A DNA stretch of 64,000 bases from Nocardia flavorosea NBRC 108225 (GTDB lineage: Bacteria; Actinomycetota; Actinomycetes; Mycobacteriales; Mycobacteriaceae): NCBI RefSeq assembly GCF_001613385.1, contig NZ_BDCG01000022.1:62001-126000 (forward strand), in the 5' to 3' direction. Of this stretch, positions 59,094 to 64,000 are shown piece by piece. Below the pieces are notes generated by a model that ran no database searches, was not told the origin of the DNA, and worked only from the letters and a program-made list of their open reading frames with translations. Made by a program: the position numbers and the translations under genes. Numbering within the stretch: position 1 is the stretch's first letter; every line of letters starts with the position of its first letter.

Positions 59094-59749
59094 TCGCCGA
59101 TCGCCCGCGGGCCGGCAGCGGATCACCGCAGGTAGTGGCCGTCCGAGGGGAGGTTGCCCGGCGGAGCGTCGGTCGCCACCGCTGGTCCGCCGATGGCGGG
59201 GCGATACCGAGCCTGGCGCCGGGTTCTCATCGAGCACGGTTCGGCACGTTGTCGCGGTCGGCCGCGAGTATGGGAGCCGGCTGGGCTCAGGTAAGTCGGA
59301 ACTGGGTGTGACCGGCCGCGGATCGCGATTCGCGTACAGCGGTCGCGACTGTCGTGCGGACGAAGTTCGCCGGGGCCGCGCGAAGGCCGTGTCGGAGTAA
59401 CGAGCGACGGATACGAGACCAGGGTGAACCCCCATTGTTTTGTGGGCGGGGATCCCCGTGGTCGATCCTCCTGGGCAGTAGGTCGACTGCCGGGCAGTCT
59501 TCGCTGCCGCTGCCGGGCGACCCGGAGGCCCGGTCGGCTCGTGGTCGCGGCCGGTCGCAAATGAGGGATCCAGCTGAACCCGGGTATAGGAAGCTGGGTG
59601 CGACCGGCCGCGGTTCGCCGCGCGACCGGGATGTGATCGGGCAGATTCAAACCCTCGTTCCCGCCGCACCACGCTGGTGCACTGGGGGCGCGCCGGGGTG
59701 CCACCCCCGGCGTCCAGAACAGAGCCCACGGCCACCAGCGGGAGCAGCG
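59094..59749. other. 656-base gap with an imperfect direct repeat
   Basis: No gene was found. Two stretches, about 59251-59326 and 59543-59618, resemble each other imperfectly and both end in CTGGGTG-CGACCGGCCGCGG-like sequence. A GC-rich hairpin (GCCGGGGTG...ACCCCCGGC-like, about 59690-59712) precedes the SfnG start. The gap may hold a structured leader or promoter of the SfnG-SfnB pair. Confidence 0.35.
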
Positions 59750-60868
59750 ATGTCCACCGAGAAGACCACCGATGAGATCCGGTTCGCCTATTGGGTACCC
59801 AATGTCAGCGGCGGGCTGGTGACCAGCGATATCGAGCAGCGCACCGGCTGGGATTTCGAATACAACAAGAAACTCGCGCAGACCGCCGAACGCAACGGGT
59901 TCGAGTACGCGCTGTCCCAGGTCCGCTACACCGCCTCCTACGGTGCCGAATACCAGCACGAATCCACGTCGTTCAGTCTGGCGCTGCTGGGTGCCACCGA
60001 ACGGCTGAAAGTGATCGCGGCCGTACATCCCGGGCTGTGGCATCCGGCGGTCCTCGCCAAATTCGGGGCGACGGCCGACCATCTGTCCGGGGGCCGCTTC
60101 GCGATCAATGTGGTATCGGGCTGGTTCGCCGGAGAATTCCAGGCGCTGGGCGAGCCGTGGCTCGAACACGACGAACGGTACCGGCGCAGTGCGGAATTCC
60201 TCGACGTTATCCGCAAGATCTGGACCGAGGACGAGGTGAACTACGGCGGCGATTTCTACCGCATCCGCGATTTCACCCTGAAACCGAAACCGCTGAACAC
60301 CCCCGAACGGCCGAACCCGGAACTGTTCCAGGGCGGCAATTCCTCCGCGGCCCGCCGTAACGGTGGTCGCTTCGCCGACTGGTACTTCTCCAACGGCAAG
60401 GATTTCGCCGGGGTCACCGAACAGCTCGACGATCTGCGCGCGGTCGCCCGCGCACACGACCGGGAAGTGAAGTTCGGGCTGAACGGTTTCATCATCGCCC
60501 GCGATACCGAGAAAGAGGCCCAGGACACCTTGCGCGAGATCATCGCCAAGGCGAACAAGCCCGCCGTCGAAGGTTTCCGGGACGCCGTCCGGCAGGCCGG
60601 CGCGTCGACGCAGGACAAGAAGGGGATGTGGGCGGATTCGAGTTTCGCGGATCTGGTCCAGTACAACGACGGCTTCCGCACCCGGCTGATCGGCACACCG
60701 GAGCAGATCGCCGAACGGATCGTCGCCTACCGCGACCTGGGAGTCGACCTCATCCTGGGCGGGTTCCTGCACTTCCAGGAAGAGATCGAATACTTCGGGG
60801 CGAAGGTGCTGCCGCTGGTCCGCGAACTGGAGGCCGCGCGGCATCCCGCCGCGGTGGCGAGCCGATGA
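59750..60868 (+). CDS. sfnG: SfnG-type FMNH2-dependent dimethylsulfone monooxygenase
   Basis: 372 residues from ATG 59750, with GGGAG 5 bases upstream. FAYWVPNVSGGLVTSDIEQR, YALSQVRYTASYGAEYQHES and GGRFAINVVSGWFAGEFQAL are the diagnostic opening of SfnG. FQGGNSSAARRNGGRFADWY and LGGFLHFQEEIEYFG complete it. SfnG oxidises dimethylsulfone to methanesulfinate, feeding sulfite release. It needs FMNH2 from an external reductase. Its stop overlaps the start of the SfnB-like gene (ATGA). Confidence 0.9.
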   Translation: MSTEKTTDEIRFAYWVPNVSGGLVTSDIEQRTGWDFEYNKKLAQTAERNGFEYALSQVRYTASYGAEYQHESTSFSLALLGATERLKVIAAVHPGLWHPAVLAKFGATADHLSGGRFAINVVSGWFAGEFQALGEPWLEHDERYRRSAEFLDVIRKIWTEDEVNYGGDFYRIRDFTLKPKPLNTPERPNPELFQGGNSSAARRNGGRFADWYFSNGKDFAGVTEQLDDLRAVARAHDREVKFGLNGFIIARDTEKEAQDTLREIIAKANKPAVEGFRDAVRQAGASTQDKKGMWADSSFADLVQYNDGFRTRLIGTPEQIAERIVAYRDLGVDLILGGFLHFQEEIEYFGAKVLPLVRELEAARHPAAVASR

Positions 60869-62079
60869 CCACCGTCGGGGCCGCGCGGATAGCCTCCGCG
60901 GAACAGGGCCGTGCGGTCGCCGTGCAGCTGGCAGCCGAATTCGCGGCCGGCGCGGCGCGGCGCGACGCGGCACGCGAGCTCCCGTTCGCCGAGGTGGCGA
61001 AACTCGCGGTGAGCGGTGTGCTGGCGGTGACCGTTCCCGCCGCGCTCGGCGGTGCGGACCTGCCGCCGGGCGAGGTCGCCGAAATCGTGCGTTTGCTCGC
61101 GACCGCCGACCCGAATATCGCGCAGATCCCGCACAGTCATTTCGTCTACGTGAATCTGCTGAAACTGGCCGGCACCGCCGAACAGCAGCACCGGTATCTG
61201 ACGGCGGTCCTGAACGGCGCACGCATCGCCAACGCGCAATCCGAGCGCGGCGGGGCCACCGTGGCGGATATCGCGACCACGGTCGCTCCGATCGAGGCCG
61301 GGCAGCGTTTCCGGATCGACGGCACCAAGTACTACTGCACGGGATCGTTGTTCGCGGATCTCCTGGCCGTCCTCACCAGGCTCGACGATCCCGGCGGCCG
61401 CACCGGTCTCCCGCCCGGCCAGTACGTGGCGTTCCTGCCCGCCGATGCACCGGGTGTGCGGATAGTCGACGACTGGAAGGGGTTGGGGCAGCGGACAACC
61501 GGCAGTGGGACAGTGCTGTTCGAGGGGGTGGCGGTGGAACGCGATCAGCTCGTGCCCCGCAGCGCCGCCGTAGCCGCCCCCACCGCCTACGGCGCTTCCG
61601 CGCAACTGCTGCACGCCGCCATCGACACCGGTATCGCCCGGGGTGCGCTCACCGCCGCCACCGGATTCGTCCGGACGAAGAGCCGGCCCTGGTTCGAAGC
61701 ACAGGTGGACCGGGCGATAGACGACCCGCTGCTGATCCAGCGGTTCGGGGAACTCGCCGTCACCGTCGCGGCCGCCGAATCCGTACTGCGCACCGCCGGG
61801 AGAGCGGTCGACGCCGCGATCGGCGCGCCGGACCGGGTGGCGGACGCCTCGATCGCCGTAGCCACCGCGAAAATCCTCGCCGACCGCGCCGCCAACGAAG
61901 TATCCGCCGCGCTGTTCGAAGTCAGCGGAACACGCAGCACGGCAACCGAACTGAACCTGAGCCATTTCTGGCGCAACGCTCGCACACACACTCTGCACGA
62001 TCCGGTGCGCTGGAAGTACCAGCACATCGGCCGTACCCTGCTGCACGGAACACCGCCACCCCTGCACGGCGTGCTCTGA
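60865..62079 (+). CDS. sfnB: SfnB-family sulfur acquisition oxidoreductase
   Basis: 404 residues from ATG 60865, overlapping the sfnG stop. It has the acyl-CoA-dehydrogenase fold with SfnB features (LLATADPNIAQIPHSHFVYV, IDGTKYYCTGSLFADLLAVL, LFEVSGTRSTATELNLSHFW). It resembles the DszC/SfnB-like protein at 54128 along its length, so the two are paralogues. It probably acts with SfnG in sulfone use, as a flavin-dependent oxygenase or helper. The exact reaction of SfnB is not firmly established as far as I know. Confidence 0.87.
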   Translation: MTTVGAARIASAEQGRAVAVQLAAEFAAGAARRDAARELPFAEVAKLAVSGVLAVTVPAALGGADLPPGEVAEIVRLLATADPNIAQIPHSHFVYVNLLKLAGTAEQQHRYLTAVLNGARIANAQSERGGATVADIATTVAPIEAGQRFRIDGTKYYCTGSLFADLLAVLTRLDDPGGRTGLPPGQYVAFLPADAPGVRIVDDWKGLGQRTTGSGTVLFEGVAVERDQLVPRSAAVAAPTAYGASAQLLHAAIDTGIARGALTAATGFVRTKSRPWFEAQVDRAIDDPLLIQRFGELAVTVAAAESVLRTAGRAVDAAIGAPDRVADASIAVATAKILADRAANEVSAALFEVSGTRSTATELNLSHFWRNARTHTLHDPVRWKYQHIGRTLLHGTPPPLHGVL

Positions 62080-62143
62080 ACCGTTTCGCGTGCACGCACT
62101 GACCACTGCCGGGGTATGCGCGACCGCCCTACGCGACTCGAAA

Positions 62144-62199
62144 CGATCCATATATCGATCATTCGCAATCGAGATGTCTCGAGATCGATATATGGATCG
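62144..62199. repeat. Nested 17-bp plus 6-bp perfect palindromes
   Basis: CGATCCATATATCGATC (62144-62160) is a perfect inverted repeat of GATCGATATATGGATCG (62183-62199). The 22-base interval holds its own perfect repeat TCGAGA-TG-TCTCGA (62169-62182). It is AT-rich against a GC-rich background and sits between convergent genes. It may be a bidirectional terminator, a recombination or attachment site, or a protein-binding dyad. Confidence 0.75.
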
Positions 62200-62214
62200 C
62201 CAGGACCGATCGAA

Positions 62215-62991
62215 TCAGCATCGACCCGGAGTTCGGCACGGCCGGCATTCGAGCAGAAGAAACAGCGGCCGGACGAAGTTCTCGTTCCACCACGGATCGG
62301 CAGCGCGTTCTTCCCGGTTCGGATGCGGTTCTCGCAGGGTCGTCACCGCGAATCCGGCTGTGGTGAGGAAGTCGAAATACGTTTCCAGGGAGTAGAACTG
62401 CTGTACCGAGGGCATGGGGGAGAGTTCGCCCTGGACCTCGAACCGCTGCTCTACTGTTCGGGTGCCGAAGTAGGAATCCGGGGGCAGCCCGCCCGGCGCG
62501 GAGCGTTCGGCGCGGGACACGTAGAAGCAGGGATGCATTCCGAGCAGAATCAGCCGTCCCGAGGGCTTCAGGACCCGGGCGAACTCGTGGAACCGCCGAC
62601 CGGGTTCGTCGATACCGTGCGGCAGCCGGTTCGCCACCACCAGATCCACGGAAGCGTCGAGCAACGGGAGCTCAGCGACATCGGCGAGGTGGTAGGTCGC
62701 CGCGGCCGGATCGTGGTCGGGATGCGTACGCGCCGCGGTCACGAACTCCGGACAGTTGTCCACACCGTGTACCCGCCGGGCACCTCGGCGCAGTAGTTCA
62801 CGCGCGAAATAGCCTTCACCGCAACCGGCATCGAGAATCACCCGGCCGGAGCAGTCACCGATCAGATCCAGTAATGCCGGATCGGTGAGCCGGGTCCGGA
62901 ACGGGTCGCGGTCTTCGCGCACGATCCTGATCCAGAACTCGGCATTCGCCGAATAAGCATTCGATATCCGTTCGTCGTCCGCCACGACCAC
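62215..62991 (-). CDS. Class I SAM-dependent methyltransferase
   Basis: 258 residues from GTG 62991; GTG 62985 is also possible. SAM motif I is RVILDAGCGEGYFARELLRR, motif II HGVDNCPEFV, motif III VDLVVANRLPHGIDEPGRRF, and RVLKPSGRLILLGMHPCFYV follows. The C-terminal cap (FYSLETYFDFLTTAGFAVTT) matches Methyltransf_11/25 proteins. The substrate is unknown. It lies next to the tRNA array, but nothing shows that it acts on tRNA. Confidence 0.88.
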   Translation of the reverse strand: MVVADDERISNAYSANAEFWIRIVREDRDPFRTRLTDPALLDLIGDCSGRVILDAGCGEGYFARELLRRGARRVHGVDNCPEFVTAARTHPDHDPAAATYHLADVAELPLLDASVDLVVANRLPHGIDEPGRRFHEFARVLKPSGRLILLGMHPCFYVSRAERSAPGGLPPDSYFGTRTVEQRFEVQGELSPMPSVQQFYSLETYFDFLTTAGFAVTTLREPHPNREERAADPWWNENFVRPLFLLLECRPCRTPGRC

Positions 62992-63073
62992 CCCTTGTCC
63001 GGTCTGTTGTGCACTCCCATTCTCGCCGGAACACGGATTATCGGCCGGTATCGTTGCCGGATTCGGCCGGTAG

Positions 63074-63147
63074 TACTCCTGGAGGGATTCGAACCCCCAA
63101 CCAACGGTTCCTGAAACCGCCGCCTCTGCCGATTGGGCTACAGGAGC
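63074..63147 (-). tRNA. tRNA with Leu anticodon CAG, short variable loop
   Basis: 74 bases fold as a cloverleaf: acceptor GCTCCTG/CAGGAGT (a G-T pair at 1-72), anticodon stem GCGGT/ACCGT with loop TTCAGGA (anticodon CAG at 63113-63111, G37), variable TGGTT, T-arm GGGGG-TTCGAAT-CCCTC, discriminator A. CAG reads the Leu codon CTG, but bacterial tRNA-Leu normally has a long variable arm, absent here. The D-stem is only 3 bp. It may be functional, mischarging or decayed. Confidence 0.65.
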
Positions 63148-63148
63148 G

Positions 63149-63222
63149 TGCCCTCCGCGCGATTCGAACGCGCAACCACCGGGTTTTGAATCCGGTCCCT
63201 CTGCCGATTGGGGTAGAAGGGC
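63149..63222 (-). tRNA. tRNA with Leu anticodon CAA, short variable loop
   Basis: 74 bases: acceptor GCCCTTC/GGAGGGC, D-arm with loop CAATCGGCAGA, anticodon stem CCGGA/CCCGG (one A-C mismatch) with loop TTCAAAA (anticodon CAA at 63188-63186), variable TGGTT, T-arm GCGCG-TTCGAAT-CGCGC, discriminator A. It reads TTG (Leu) but has the five-base variable loop of class I tRNAs. It shares its D-loop and variable loop with the CAG gene next to it, so the two arose by duplication. Confidence 0.65.
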
Positions 63223-63226
63223 TCAG

Positions 63227-63305
63227 TCCGGCCGGATGGAATCGAACCACCGATGCCCGAAGGCGGGAGGGTTACGGCCTCCCTGCACGCCATGTGCTCA
63301 ACCGG
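63227..63305 (-). tRNA. tRNA-Tyr-like (anticodon GTA), divergent
   Basis: 79 bases: acceptor CCGGTTG/CGGCCGG (two G-T pairs), a short D-arm, anticodon stem GGGAGG/CCTCCC with loop CCGTAAC (anticodon GTA at 63275-63273), long variable arm GCC-TTCG-GGC, T-arm GGTGG-TTCGATT-CCATC, discriminator A. The long arm suits Tyr. Position 33 is C instead of the near-universal U and position 8 is A, so function is uncertain. Confidence 0.55.
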
Positions 63306-63309
63306 ATAG

Positions 63310-63383
63310 TTGCGGTGGTGGGATTCGAACCCACGGCCTGCGGATTATGAGCCCGCCGCGCTGCCTAACTGCGCCACACCGCT
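63310..63383 (-). tRNA. tRNA-Met (CAT)
   Basis: 74 bases with all arms: acceptor AGCGGTG/CACCGCA (A-A mismatch at 1-72), D-stem GCGC/GCGC, anticodon loop CTCATAA (CAT at 63349-63347), T-arm GTGGG-TTCGAAT-CCCAC, discriminator A. The unpaired first position recalls initiators, but the anticodon stem GCGGG/TCCGC lacks the three consecutive G-C pairs, so elongator is more likely. Confidence 0.8.
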
Positions 63384-63432
63384 TTGTCCCGGGACCATCC
63401 CGGGATTTCCTCGCCGAGGTTCGGCGATATCG

Positions 63433-63502
63433 CATATCCGGCAGGAGTCGAACCCACGGGCGTCGGTTTTGGAGACCGGGCCGCTACCACCAGCTCGGAT
63501 AT
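63433..63502 (-). tRNA. tRNA-Trp (CCA)
   Basis: About 70 bases: perfect acceptor ATATCCG/CGGATAT, anticodon stem CCGGT/ACCGA with loop CTCCAAA (CCA at 63472-63470), T-arm GTGGG-TTCGACT-CCTGC, discriminator G. It is short for a tRNA because of a compact D-arm. It is the first gene of the leftward array Trp-Met-Tyr-Leu-Leu. Confidence 0.78.
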
Positions 63503-63606
63503 TCGCGGAGTTCTCGTCTCCGTGATGCTTCTATCGTCGCAGACGGGTCAACCGAATATCCGGGAAAGAACGGTTGTGCGAATATGATTCGCGGTCGCAT
63601 ACCGGA

Positions 63607-64000
63607 TTATTGTGCGGGTGCCGCCGAACCCGAGCGGAGGTCGGTGACGACCACGGGCACGATATCGAGCAGTTCGGGCCGGAACTCGCCGCTGAGCGGG
63701 CTCACATTGCAGACCGTGGCCACCAGGTAGACCCCGCGCGGGATATCGGTGAACGAGCCGGTGACCTGACCGGCGGTGGCGAACTGGACGCGCGGTCCGG
63801 CGGTGACGGCGCCGTCGGCGATCAGGCGCTGCAACAGGGCGAAGGCGTCGGGTTCGCGGCCGCTGAGGGTATCGACGGCGGCGGGGGCGAGGATGGGCGC
63901 GGCGACGGCGGTGTTCACCAGGACGGTCGTGCATTCGCCGGGGATGACGGGGAAGGTGTCGCGCCGGTTGGGGATGTTGGTCACGGTGTAGTCGATGGTG
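63607..64000 (-). CDS. C-terminal part of an unrecognised protein (partial)
   Basis: The frame is open through the right edge and ends at TAA 63607, giving the last 130 or so residues. Sequence such as DYTVTNIPNRRDTFPVIPGE, AGPRVQFATAGQVTGSFTDI and GVYLVATVCNVSPLSGEFRP suggests a beta-rich, possibly exported domain with two Cys. The family is not recognised; a secreted or lipoprotein-like product is a guess, because the N-terminus is outside the window. An internal GTG at 63984 could be misread as the start. Confidence 0.7.
   Translation of the reverse strand, partial: TIDYTVTNIPNRRDTFPVIPGECTTVLVNTAVAAPILAPAAVDTLSGREPDAFALLQRLIADGAVTAGPRVQFATAGQVTGSFTDIPRGVYLVATVCNVSPLSGEFRPELLDIVPVVVTDLRSGSAAPAQ

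Noticed and set aside
59094..59749. Riboswitch upstream of sfnG
   Set aside because: No recognisable SAM, FMN or cobalamin riboswitch core was found by eye; only GC-rich hairpins of uncertain meaning.
1..64000. CRISPR arrays, IS elements, transposases, prophage genes or restriction systems
   Set aside because: None of the frames shows transposase, integrase, Cas or phage structural motifs, and no regularly spaced repeats were seen.

Overview
This is a high-GC actinomycete chromosome segment, most likely Nocardia or a close relative. That placement is inferred from the GC-rich codon usage, the frequent GTG starts and ATGA overlaps, an XRE/DUF5753 regulator, conservon (Cvn) operons, ACR3/ArsI arsenic genes and the dense set of one-component regulators. 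No rRNA, IS element, prophage or CRISPR array was seen.

Layout. 1-10 kb: small regulator-enzyme pairs (TetR/dehydrogenase, HxlR/RidA, PucR, MerR plus a class III cyclase, oxidoreductase/TetR), several with clear inverted-repeat operators in the divergent gaps. 10.6-15.6 kb: an arsenic island made of arsR, acr3, arsC and, further on, divergent arsI and a second arsR. Both arsR genes look leaderless. 15.6-25.9 kb: NmrA/HxlR, AraC, an ECF42 sigma factor with its YCII/DGPF partner, AIM24, a possible 23-residue membrane peptide, SDR, DUF72, DUF4345 and a GMC oxidoreductase behind a palindrome-rich promoter. 25.9-34.6 kb: two tandem conservons, one cvnA-B-C and one reduced to cvnA-C, then two hypothetical genes. 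34.8-43.3 kb: hydrolases, two paralogous acyl-CoA ligases, a GntR/FCD regulator with TNGTATACNA sites on both arms, and a TauE exporter. 43.5-49.7 kb: a five-gene operon (NCS2 permease, AtzD/barbiturase-type ring opener, NCS1 permease, BiuH-like biuret hydrolase, alpha/beta hydrolase) in which every junction is a 4-base ATGA overlap. It lies downstream of a GntR/FCD gene and two TTGTATACAA sites 84 bp apart. 50-52.7 kb: methyltransferases, a small secreted protein and a Gly/Cys-rich membrane protein. 52.7-62.1 kb: an organosulfur scavenging region (SsuD-like, DszC/SfnB-like, DszA/NtaA-like, fRMsr, styrene-monooxygenase-like, SfnG, SfnB). 62.1-63.6 kb: a nested 56-bp palindrome, a methyltransferase and a five-tRNA array (Trp, Met, Tyr and two tRNAs with Leu anticodons on a short-variable-loop scaffold). 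The window ends inside a gene for an unrecognised protein.

How it fits together. Most loci are self-contained catabolic or detoxification modules, each with its own local regulator. The most coherent are arsenic resistance (efflux, reduction and organoarsenical cleavage), cyclic ureide/s-triazine nitrogen scavenging (two uptake systems, ring opening, linear-product hydrolysis) and sulfone/sulfonate sulfur scavenging. All functions are read from sequence motifs without database searches.
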